DNA of 35,600 bases from Aquabacterium sp. (lineage in GTDB: Bacteria; Pseudomonadota; Gammaproteobacteria; Burkholderiales; Burkholderiaceae_C). The position numbers and the translations under genes are program-made. The stretch is taken from contig JARXAJ010000073.1 of assembly GCA_029865965.1 (NCBI GenBank), positions 1 to 35,600 of the forward strand, written 5' to 3'. This document shows, one piece after another, positions 16,734 through 23,674 of this stretch. Positions within the stretch are counted from its first letter, which is position 1. Each line of letters opens with the position of its first letter. The notes below the pieces were generated by a model. That model was given only the letters and a program-made list of their open reading frames with translations, was not told where the DNA came from and did not search any database.

Positions 16734-18017
16734 TCACAAGCCCATGGTGCGCGGCAGCCACAGGCTCAGTGCCGGCAGATAGGTCACCATCATCAGCACG
16801 ACGAACAGCGCCACGAAGAACGGCGACATGGCCTTGGTCACCTCGCCGATCTTCAGCTTGCTGACGGCCGCGCCCACGAACAGCACCGTGCCCACCGGCG
16901 GGGTGATCAGGCCGATGCCCAGGTTCACCATCATGATCATGCCGAAGTGCACAGGGTCCACGCCCAGCAGCGTGACCACCGGCAGCAGGATCGGCGTGAG
17001 GATCAGGATCAGCGGGCTCATGTCCATCAGGCAGCCCAGCACCAGCAGCATGATGTTGATCATGCCGAGGATGACGTACTTGTTGCTGCTGAGGCTGGTG
17101 AAGAACGCCGTCACCTGGGCCGGGATCTGCATCAGCGTCATCAGGTAGCCGAAGCAGGCGGCAAAGCCGATCAGGATCATCACCACCGTCACCGTCTTCA
17201 CCGTGCGGTGCACCAGCTTGGGCAGGTCGCGCCACTTGTAGTCGCGGTAGACGAACATGGTGACGCCGAAGGCCCACAGCACCGCGATGCTGGCGCTCTC
17301 GTTGGCGGTGAACACGCCCGACAGGATGCCGCCCAGGATGATCACCATCGTCATCAGGCCCCACAGCGCCTCGACGCAGATCTTCAGCGCTGCTTTCAGC
17401 GGGATGACCTCGCCCTTGGGGTAGTTCTTGCGTTTGGCGATCACCAGGCACAGCGCGGCCAGGGTCAGGCCCAGCAGCAGGCCGGGCACCACGCCGGCCA
17501 TGAACAGCGCGGCGATGCTGACCGAGCCGCCGGCAGCCAGTGAATAGATCACCGCGTTGTGGCTGGGCGGGATCAGGATGGCCTGCACGCTGCCGCTGCA
17601 GGTGACGGCGGTGGCAAACGGCTTCGGGTAGCCCTTCTTCACCATCTCGGGGATCAGCACACTGCCGATGCTGGCGGTGTCGGCCACGCTGCTGCCGCTG
17701 ATGGCACCGAAGAAGGTGCTGGCCAGGATGTTGACCAGGCTCAGCCCCCCGCGGATGAAGCCCACCAGCACGCCGGCAAAGGCCACCAGGCGCCGGGCCA
17801 TGCCGCCTTCGGCCATGATGGCGCCGGCCAGCACGAAGAACGGGATGGCCAGCAGGCTGAACTTGTTGACGCCCGAGGCCAGCTGGATCATCACCGCGTC
17901 CAGCGGCAGGTCGATCCACAAGGCGCCAATCAGCGCGGCCAGGCCCAGCGCATAGGCCACCGGCATGCCGATGATCATCAGCACGAAGAAGCTGCCCAGC
18001 AGGATGAGTGCGTCCAT
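16734..18017 (-). CDS. dctM: TRAP transporter large permease DctM
   Basis: A 427-residue, highly hydrophobic protein of the DctM family with about twelve membrane segments. Typical landmarks are the MDALILLGSFFVLMIIGMPV start, the block FKLLAIPFF-like FSLLAIPFFVLAGAIMAEGG near 55-75, FGAISGSSVADTASIGSVL near 105, and IPPSHNAVIY near 150. It is the ion-coupled transport subunit of a three-part TRAP system with the DctQ and DctP genes directly upstream. The gap to DctQ is only 7 nt. Membership of the uronate dehydrogenase operon suggests that it imports galacturonate and/or glucuronate, driven by a sodium or proton gradient. Confidence 0.93.
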   Translation of the reverse strand: MDALILLGSFFVLMIIGMPVAYALGLAALIGALWIDLPLDAVMIQLASGVNKFSLLAIPFFVLAGAIMAEGGMARRLVAFAGVLVGFIRGGLSLVNILASTFFGAISGSSVADTASIGSVLIPEMVKKGYPKPFATAVTCSGSVQAILIPPSHNAVIYSLAAGGSVSIAALFMAGVVPGLLLGLTLAALCLVIAKRKNYPKGEVIPLKAALKICVEALWGLMTMVIILGGILSGVFTANESASIAVLWAFGVTMFVYRDYKWRDLPKLVHRTVKTVTVVMILIGFAACFGYLMTLMQIPAQVTAFFTSLSSNKYVILGMINIMLLVLGCLMDMSPLILILTPILLPVVTLLGVDPVHFGMIMMVNLGIGLITPPVGTVLFVGAAVSKLKIGEVTKAMSPFFVALFVVLMMVTYLPALSLWLPRTMGL

Positions 18018-18024
18018 GGTCAGC

Positions 18025-18546
18025 TCAGGGCGCTTCGCCGAAGGCCACCACCGGCCGGTGCTTCTGCGGCCCTGCCAGCAGATGCTCCAGCACGAAGATG
18101 GCGGTGACCAGTGCCCCCAGCGGGATCGGCAGGTAGGTCACGCCCACCGGCAGCATGGGCAGCTCGGCGATGCTCTGGCCCATGGTGTCGCGGCACAGCC
18201 GCGCGCCATACAGCAGCACGAAGCCGCACACCCCCAGCATCAGCACGTGCACCAGCCTGGCCAGCCCGGCCTGCAGCGGCGCGGGCAGCACGTCGACCAG
18301 CATGCCCACGGCGATGTGGCCGCCTGCCCGGTAGGCCGCCGCCGCGCCGATGAAGGTGAACACCATCATCAGCAGGATGGCGATGGGCTCGGGCCACTGC
18401 GCGCCGAAGCCCAGCACATAGCGCATGAACACACCGGCCGGGATGATCAGCGACATCAGGAAGATGGCGATGCCGGCCAGCCAGATGCAGGCCAGGTACA
18501 GCGTGTCCAGCGCCGGCGCCAGCCGGTGTGCGTCAGCCAGCGGCAT
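18025..18546 (-). CDS. dctQ: TRAP transporter small permease DctQ
   Basis: A 173-residue protein with four hydrophobic segments, as in all DctQ subunits. The first helix region (LDTLYLACIWLAGIAIFLMS) is followed by GVFMRYVLGFGAQWPEPIAI and a later AAAYRAGGHIAVGMLVDVLP, which are conserved DctQ features. It pairs with DctM to form the membrane domain. The start lies one base after the DctP stop and the stop 7 nt before DctM, so all three genes are one translation-coupled unit. A short C-terminal tail (GPQKHRPVVAFGEAP) is hydrophilic. Confidence 0.92.
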   Translation of the reverse strand: MPLADAHRLAPALDTLYLACIWLAGIAIFLMSLIIPAGVFMRYVLGFGAQWPEPIAILLMMVFTFIGAAAAYRAGGHIAVGMLVDVLPAPLQAGLARLVHVLMLGVCGFVLLYGARLCRDTMGQSIAELPMLPVGVTYLPIPLGALVTAIFVLEHLLAGPQKHRPVVAFGEAP

Positions 18547-18547
18547 G

Positions 18548-19516
18548 TCACTTCACCGCTGCGATGCGGGCCATCAGCTCGGTGAACTGCGCGCCGTACT
18601 TGGCCCGCACCGGGGCGGTGGCGTCGAAAAAGGCCTTGTTGTCCATCTCGATGAATTCCACGCCGTCGGCCTTGAGCTTGGCTGTGCTTTCGCCCACGGC
18701 GGTGTCCCACAGGGCGCGCTGCTCCAGTTGCGCCTCACGCGCGGTTTTCTTGACCAGCGCCTGGTCGGCGGGGCTCAGCTTGTCCCAGGCCACCTTCGAC
18801 ATCACCAGGATCTCCGGGATGATCAGGTGGTTGGTCTGGGTGTAGAACCTGGCGCCGGCCTTGTGGTGGTTGGTGCTGAAGAACGACGGCGGGTTGTTCT
18901 CGGCGCCATCGACCACGCCGGTCTGGATGGCGGTGAACACCTCGCCAAAGCCCATGGCGATGCCGTTGCCGCCCATCGCGTTCATGGTGTCGACGAACAG
19001 CGGGTTGCCCATCATGCGGATCTTCTGGCCCTTCAGGTCTTCGGGCTTGCGCACCGGCTTCTTGGTGTAGAGGCTGCGGCTGCCACCGTCCATCCAGGCC
19101 AGGCCGACCAGGCGTGCCGGGCTGGCGCTGATCTTGTCGAGCAGGTCCTGCCCGATCGGTCCGTCGATGACGGCCCGCATGTGCGCCACGTTGCGGAAGA
19201 CGAAGGGCATGTTGAACACATTCACCTCGGGCACCACCGGGCCCACCGGGCCCAGGCTGGTGCGCAGGATCTGGATGGCGCCGACCTGGGTCTGCTCGAT
19301 CATCTCCTTCTCGCCGCCCAGCACGCTGCCGGGGAACATCTGGAACTTGATGCGGCCCTGGGTGGCGGCGTCCAGCTTCTTGCCCATGGCATCGACCGCC
19401 ACCACCGTGGGGTAGCCGGCAGGGTGCACGTCGGCGGCCTTCATGGTCTGGGCAGTGGCGGTGGCGGCCAGTAGGGCGGCCAGCGCGGTGGCCAACAGAC
19501 GGGTGTGCAGTTTCAT
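18548..19516 (-). CDS. dctP: TRAP transporter substrate-binding protein DctP
   Basis: A 322-residue periplasmic binding protein with a signal peptide (MKLHTRLLATALAALLAATATA, cleaved before Q). A CAGGAG ribosome site lies just upstream. DctP-family features include HPAGYPTVVAVDAMGKKL near 32, DGPIGQDLL near 120, and the conserved core KIRMMGNPLFVDTMNAMGGN near 170 followed by the AIQTGVVDGAENNP segment. An arginine in the KIRMM region normally binds the substrate carboxylate. DctP proteins next to uronate dehydrogenase are generally hexuronate binders, hence the proposed cargo galacturonate/glucuronate; this is inference from context. It lies 27 nt downstream of the udh stop and shares its transcript. 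Confidence 0.92.
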   Translation of the reverse strand: MKLHTRLLATALAALLAATATAQTMKAADVHPAGYPTVVAVDAMGKKLDAATQGRIKFQMFPGSVLGGEKEMIEQTQVGAIQILRTSLGPVGPVVPEVNVFNMPFVFRNVAHMRAVIDGPIGQDLLDKISASPARLVGLAWMDGGSRSLYTKKPVRKPEDLKGQKIRMMGNPLFVDTMNAMGGNGIAMGFGEVFTAIQTGVVDGAENNPPSFFSTNHHKAGARFYTQTNHLIIPEILVMSKVAWDKLSPADQALVKKTAREAQLEQRALWDTAVGESTAKLKADGVEFIEMDNKAFFDATAPVRAKYGAQFTELMARIAAVK

Positions 19517-19543
19517 CGGTGACTCCTGAAGGGGTTGTGGATG

Positions 19544-20446
19544 TCAGGCTTGGCCAAGCGGACGCCGTGGAACCGGCTCTGCCGGGCCACTGGCGGCGCC
19601 CCCCTGGGGGGGAGGCGCCGAAGGCGCTTCGGGGGGGGGATCGTCGTAAGGACCCATGTTGAGGAAGATGCCGCCCTGCAACTCGCGCTGCGGGCCTGCA
19701 GGCTGCAGGATGTGCTGCACGGCGGCGGCATGGGTTTCGGCGTTGTCTTGCGGCTGGTAGCCCAGCTTTGCCCAGGTGCCGTCGTCACGCCAGAAGGCGC
19801 GGCTGTTGGCCGACATGCCCCAGGCGATGGTGCAGCCGACCCCGGGCGCTGTCAGCGCGGCCGTGACCAGCCGCACCAGGTCGGGCAGGCTCAGCCAGGT
19901 GGCCAGCGCCCGCGCATCGGGCGGCGTGGGCGTGGCCGTGCCGATGCGCAGGCACACCGTCTCGATGCGGTAACGGTCCCAGTACAGGCTGGCCAGGCCT
20001 TCGCCGAACAGCTTGCTCAGGCCGTAGTTGCCGTCGGGGCGCGGGCGGTCGCTCAGGTCCAGGGTGTTGGCGCGCGGCCAGCAGCCGGTCACATGGTTGC
20101 TGCTGGCGAAGACGACGCGGCGCACGCCCTGCCGGCGCGCGGCCTCGTACAGGTTGTGCAGCCCCAGAATGTTGGCCTGCAGGATCGGGCCGAACGGCCC
20201 TTCCAGGCTGATGCCGCCCAGGTGCACCACGGCATCCACGCCGTGCAGCAGTGCATGTACGGCGGTGGTATCGGCCAGGTCGCAGGCCTGGCGCTCGGCG
20301 CCAGCGGGCAGATCGGTGTGCGCCAGCGGCCCGGGCAGATCAGACAGCCGCAACCGGCTGCACAAGCCCAGCAGCGGTGGCGCCAGCACGCGGCCCAGGG
20401 TGCCGGCGGCGCCGGTCAGCAACAGGGTGTGGAAGGGCAGGGCCAT
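19544..20446 (-). CDS. udh: Uronate dehydrogenase (NAD-dependent, extended SDR)
   Basis: A 300-residue protein closely following Agrobacterium/Pseudomonas uronate dehydrogenase. It has a TGAAGTLGR cofactor motif (11-19), VHLGGISLEGPFGPILQANI (74-93), NLYEAARRQGVRRVVFASSN (98-117), catalytic Y141 and K145 (YGLSK), and the late IAWGMSANSRAFW block. It oxidises D-galacturonate and D-glucuronate to the aldarolactone, the first step of the oxidative uronate route. It leads an operon with the TRAP genes, a lactonase and DUF2855. Known enzymes are about 265-270 residues long and end shortly after the GGxF motif (GGIFLNMGP here, 258-266). Residues from about 270 onward are proline/alanine-rich and are encoded by the repeat at 19564-19639, so this tail is a late addition. 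Confidence 0.9.
   Translation of the reverse strand: MALPFHTLLLTGAAGTLGRVLAPPLLGLCSRLRLSDLPGPLAHTDLPAGAERQACDLADTTAVHALLHGVDAVVHLGGISLEGPFGPILQANILGLHNLYEAARRQGVRRVVFASSNHVTGCWPRANTLDLSDRPRPDGNYGLSKLFGEGLASLYWDRYRIETVCLRIGTATPTPPDARALATWLSLPDLVRLVTAALTAPGVGCTIAWGMSANSRAFWRDDGTWAKLGYQPQDNAETHAAAVQHILQPAGPQRELQGGIFLNMGPYDDPPPEAPSAPPPQGGAASGPAEPVPRRPLGQA
19564..19639 (+). repeat. GC hairpin repeat, copy 1 (inside the 3' end of udh)
   Basis: About 76 bp, matching the element at 28907-28979 at roughly nine positions in ten. The shared core is CCGGCT-TGCCGGGCC, then GGCGCCCCCCTGGGGGGGAG, then AGGCGCTTCGGGGGGG. It contains a CCCCCCTGGGGGG stem and a GCGCC/GGCGC stem. Such REP-like elements are, from memory, frequent between genes in Burkholderiales. 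Here it supplies the last ~25 codons of udh, read on the minus strand. Confidence 0.8.
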
Positions 20447-20484
20447 GGGTGCAGGGTCAGTCCGGATCTGGTTTCGGCACAGAG

Positions 20485-20512
20485 TTCATAGAATATCGAA
20501 ACGATGTTCCAA
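20485..20512. promoter_or_regulatory. Divergent udh/kdgK control region with a KdgR-like box
   Basis: GAAACGATGTTCC at 20498-20510 fits the GAAAC-N3-GTTTC pattern of the enterobacterial KdgR box in nine of ten half-site positions. It is 19 nt from the kdgK start and 51 nt from the udh start. On the minus strand, TTGGAA (20507-20512) and TATGAA (20485-20490) with a 16-nt spacer make a plausible promoter for udh, with the box lying across its spacer. On the plus strand, TAGAAT at 20489-20494 is a good -10 for kdgK. The same bases also form GAATATCG-AAA-CGATGTTC, a 7/8 inverted repeat, so the exact site boundaries are uncertain. Confidence 0.45.
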
Positions 20513-20529
20513 ATCATCTAGGGAATTCC

Positions 20530-21483
20530 ATGGGGCAGCCAGTACGGGTGGTGTCGTTCGGTGAATGCATGTTGGAACTGCAGGGCCAGGCCTTCGGCAC
20601 CCTGCAGCAGACCTATGGGGGCGACACGCTCAACACCGCCGTCTACCTGGCCCGTTGCGGCGCTGCCCAGGGCCTGCAGGTGGACTACGCCACCGCGCTG
20701 GGCGACGACCCGCTGAGTGACGGCCTGCTGCAGCGCTGGCAGGCCGACGGCCTGGGCGCGGGCCTGGTGCGGCGCCTGCCCGGCCGCTTGCCGGGGCTGT
20801 ACCTGATCGAGGTGGACGCAGCCGGTGAGCGCCGCTTCAGCTATTGGCGTGACCAGGCCGCTGCCCGCGCCTACTTCGACACCGCCGACGGCGCCACGCC
20901 GCTGGAGCAGCAGGCCGACCAGATCGATGCGCTGTACCTCAGCGGCATCAGCCTGGCCATCCTGCCGCCGGCGGGGCGGGCGCGGCTGGCGGCGCTGGCG
21001 CAGCGGCTGCGCGCACGCGGCGCGCTGGTGGCCTTTGACAACAACTACCGCCCGCGGCTGTGGCCCGACGTGACGGTGGCGCGTGCCTGCTTCCGCCAGT
21101 TCAGCGCGCTGGCCAGTGTGGCGCTGATGACGCTGGACGACGAGCAGGCGCTGTGGGGCGAGCCCGATGCGGCGGCGCAGTTGCAGCGCACGCTGGCGCT
21201 GCCCTGTGCCGAGGTGGTGGTCAAGCGTGGCGCCTTGCCCACGCTGCTGCGCTGTGGTGCTGCGCCGGTGGTGGCCGTGCCCACACTGGCCGTGGACCGC
21301 GTGGTGGACACCACCGCCGCAGGTGATTCATTTGCCGGCGCCTACCTGGCGGCCCGGCTGGCCGGCGCGCTGCCCGAGGCCGCCGCACGGGCCGGCAACC
21401 GCCTGGCTGCGCGGGTGGTGCAGCACCGGGGCGCGGTGATCCCGCGCGCGGCCATGGCCGACCTGCTGGATGGCGTGGCATAG
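20530..21483 (+). CDS. kdgK: 2-keto-3-deoxygluconate kinase (PfkB family)
   Basis: A 317-residue PfkB sugar kinase. The N-terminus RVVSFGECMLELQG, then QQTYGGDTLNTAVYLARCG, is diagnostic for KdgK rather than ribokinase or fructokinase. The C-terminal PfkB signature DTTAAGDSFAGAYLAARLAG carries the catalytic Asp, with FDNNYRPRLWPD in the middle. It phosphorylates 2-keto-3-deoxy-D-gluconate to KDPG, the common end point of the KduI/KduD route encoded to the right. ATG 20530 has an AGGGAA ribosome site 5 nt upstream. It is transcribed alone, divergent to udh, from the control region with the KdgR-like box. KDPG aldolase is not in the window. Confidence 0.92.
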   Translation: MGQPVRVVSFGECMLELQGQAFGTLQQTYGGDTLNTAVYLARCGAAQGLQVDYATALGDDPLSDGLLQRWQADGLGAGLVRRLPGRLPGLYLIEVDAAGERRFSYWRDQAAARAYFDTADGATPLEQQADQIDALYLSGISLAILPPAGRARLAALAQRLRARGALVAFDNNYRPRLWPDVTVARACFRQFSALASVALMTLDDEQALWGEPDAAAQLQRTLALPCAEVVVKRGALPTLLRCGAAPVVAVPTLAVDRVVDTTAAGDSFAGAYLAARLAGALPEAAARAGNRLAARVVQHRGAVIPRAAMADLLDGVA

Positions 21484-23674
21484 GGCCAACCACAGCAGCG
21501 TGCCCAGCAGCACCGGTGCCCACCAGCGGCGTGCGCGCCCGCAGCGATGCCAGCGACCGCAGCAGCGACACCATGGTGCTGGCCACCGCCGTGGCCTGGC
21601 CCAGCAGCGCGAAGTGCAGGATGCAGGCCGCGCACTCGGCCGCCATCAGCAGCTTGATGCGGCGGTCAGCGGCCCGCGCTGCCCGACAGCGTGGCCCAGC
21701 CGCCGGCCGGCGCCATGGTGTCCAGCCGCCAGGGTCGAAGGGGCGGCGGGTGGCCTGCAACTGGGGCAGGCCGCCCTGTTCGGCTTCGTCGTCGATCAAC
21801 CGCACCCGGCCTTCGGCCACGTCGGCCAACAGGCGGCGGTCGATGGCGTCGCGGTCCCAGGGGCGGGCGCCGGCGGCCAGCAGCAGGTCGTCTTCCACCC
21901 GCGTGGCGGGCAGGGCCAGCAAGCGCGGCGGCAGCATTGGCGCGGCCGCCGGCAGCATGCGGGCGGCGCCGGCGCTGTAGCGGCCGGTCAGCGGCACCGG
22001 CTGGCCATTGGCGTCCACCGCCAGGTTGTCGGCCAGGTGCAGTTCCACATCGCCATGGCCGCCCAGGCTGAACAGCGGCGTGCCTGCCGGTGTGTCGGCG
22101 CCATGGCGCAGCACATTGCCCACCAGGGCGATCTGGCCGGTCTGGTGCGGCTGGCCCGTCCATTCATGGGCCAGCAGGTTGTAGTGCACCGCCCGGGCGC
22201 CCGGGTTGACGATCAGGTTGTTGACCATCACCGCCTGCACGCCACCCTTGAACAGCGCATTGCGCTCACGGTTGGCGGCATACACATTGCCGAGCAACAG
22301 CACGCCGGTGGCGTTGTCATGCACCAGCGAGCCCTTGGAGTGTTCGCCCTTGGGGTGCACCGAGTCGCCCAGCCCTTCGTAGATCAGGTTGTGGCTGTAG
22401 GTGATCTGGCGCGACGTGGCCTTCTGCCAGGCCGGCGGGTCGGGCCCGTCGAAACGTGGGCCGCTGACCGACAGGTTCTCATCGGTGGCCCAGCTCAGGC
22501 TGCAGTGGTCGACGATGACCTGGTGCGCCGCGCCGCTGGTGCTGATGCCATCATGGTCGCCGCCGCTGCGCCGGGCCCGGCCATAGGCGCCGGGCCGCAC
22601 CCGCAAGTGCTGCACGATGACATCGTGGGTGCCAATCACCAGCCCGCCCTTGACCAGGGTGATGCCGGGGCTGGGCGCCGTCTGCCCGGCCAGGGTGACG
22701 AAGGGGTGGCGGATGGTCAGGCTGCGGCCCTGCAGGTCGATCACCCCGCCGACCTCGAACACCACGGTGCGGGCGCCGTTGGCCTCCAGCGCGGCGCGCA
22801 ATGAGCCGGGGCCGCTGTCGGCCAGCGTGGTCACCCGCAGCAGCCGCCCGCCGCGCCCGCCCAGCGTGCCCACGGCCCAGCCGGGGTGGTCATAGGTATA
22901 GCGGTTGAACTGGTCGGGCGGGGCCGGCACGGCGGGGGGCGGCACGGTGGTGCAGTCCGGTCCGGTGGCTTGCACTGCCAGCGCCGGCAACTGCTGCGCC
23001 AGCGCCTGCGCCACTTGGCCGGCAAACACGCAGGCGCCCCGCGCACCCAGGTGGGTGCGGTCGAAACCCGGGTGGCCCGCCGGCGCTTGGGCCAGGCGGT
23101 CGGCGGCATCCGGGCCCAGGGCCTGCACCATGCTGGCGCTGCGGGTGTGCAGGTCGATCAGCGGCACTTGCAGGTCGCGCGCCACCTGGTCGGTGGCATC
23201 GGCCCAGGGCTGCAGGTCGCGCTGCAGCTGCCCGCCCTGGAAGCTGCGCCGTGTCAGCGGTGTCAGCAACACCGGCGTGCCACCGGCAGCGCGCACCTCG
23301 GCCACAAAGCGCGCCAGGTTGGTCGGGAATTCGGTGGCCAGGTCGGTCGACCGCCCGGGCTTGCCCGGCTGGTCGTTGTGGCCGAACTGGATCAGCACAT
23401 GGCGCGGCACGCCGGGCGGGCCGGCCTGCAGCCGGGCGATGACCCGCTGCCATAGGCCCTCAGCCCGGTAGCTGAGCGTGCTGCGCCCGCCGCGCGCCAG
23501 GTTCAGGCAAGCCACAGCCGGCTGCAGCCGGTCGCACAGTGCGTCGCCGTAGCCGGTCTGCGGCGCCAGGGTGGAATCGCCCACCAGCAGCACCGCAGGC
23601 GGCACGCTGTCGGGGCTGGCCATGGCGGTGCTGACCAGCCCCGCCAGCAGCAGGGCCGTGGTGGGCAGGCGCAT
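21221..23674 (-). CDS. Secreted two-domain pectin enzyme: SGNH acetylesterase (CE12-like) plus PL1 pectate lyase, 3' end frameshifted
   Basis: Signal peptide at 1-19 (MRLPTTALLLAGLVSTAMA). The first domain (about 25-225) is an SGNH hydrolase with GDST (S34), ARGGRS (60-65), GHND (98-101) and D195-H198 (DRTHLG). It resembles rhamnogalacturonan acetylesterase. A proline linker leads to a beta-helix of the PL1 pectate-lyase family (about 255-640: VFEVGGVIDL, DHDGIS, VDHCSLSWATDENLS). The open frame runs to 21221, but its last ~165 codons lie over a YgjV remnant and antisense to kdgK. Adding one base at 21721-21722 restores GGW-DTMAPAGGWATLSGSAG and a stop at 21666, the probable original end (about 669 residues). 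The start overlaps the TonB-receptor stop by one base. Both activities should help open acetylated pectin outside the cell. Confidence 0.82.
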   Translation of the reverse strand: MRLPTTALLLAGLVSTAMASPDSVPPAVLLVGDSTLAPQTGYGDALCDRLQPAVACLNLARGGRSTLSYRAEGLWQRVIARLQAGPPGVPRHVLIQFGHNDQPGKPGRSTDLATEFPTNLARFVAEVRAAGGTPVLLTPLTRRSFQGGQLQRDLQPWADATDQVARDLQVPLIDLHTRSASMVQALGPDAADRLAQAPAGHPGFDRTHLGARGACVFAGQVAQALAQQLPALAVQATGPDCTTVPPPAVPAPPDQFNRYTYDHPGWAVGTLGGRGGRLLRVTTLADSGPGSLRAALEANGARTVVFEVGGVIDLQGRSLTIRHPFVTLAGQTAPSPGITLVKGGLVIGTHDVIVQHLRVRPGAYGRARRSGGDHDGISTSGAAHQVIVDHCSLSWATDENLSVSGPRFDGPDPPAWQKATSRQITYSHNLIYEGLGDSVHPKGEHSKGSLVHDNATGVLLLGNVYAANRERNALFKGGVQAVMVNNLIVNPGARAVHYNLLAHEWTGQPHQTGQIALVGNVLRHGADTPAGTPLFSLGGHGDVELHLADNLAVDANGQPVPLTGRYSAGAARMLPAAAPMLPPRLLALPATRVEDDLLLAAGARPWDRDAIDRRLLADVAEGRVRLIDDEAEQGGLPQLQATRRPFDPGGWTPWRRPAAGPRCRAARAADRRIKLLMAAECAACILHFALLGQATAVASTMVSLLRSLASLRARTPLVGTGAAGHAAVVGPMPRHPAGRPWPRAGSPRPGAAPPAQPGGCRPVRRPRAARRPAGPPGRRRQMNHLRRWCPPRGPRPVWARPPPAQHHSAAAWARRHA
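21490..21667 (-). pseudogene. Remnant of a YgjV-type inner-membrane protein gene
   Basis: The minus strand here reads DRRIKLLMAAECAACILHF, ALLGQATAVASTMVSLLRSLASLRART. In the next frame, from about 21528, it reads WWAPVLLGTLLWLAL. Together these follow E. coli YgjV residues about 27-85 (ERRFKKQ...GVHFFLLG...ASAILNAIRTLITLRTRS). The first ~25 and last ~90 residues are missing and the frame is broken once. It is squeezed between the convergent kdgK and acetylesterase-lyase genes. The lyase frameshift has made it an in-frame but surely meaningless tail of that open frame. Confidence 0.5.

Noticed and set aside
20467-20477. Extra GTTTC half-site upstream of the kdgK box
   Set aside because: No matching second half at the right spacing; single five-base matches are expected by chance.
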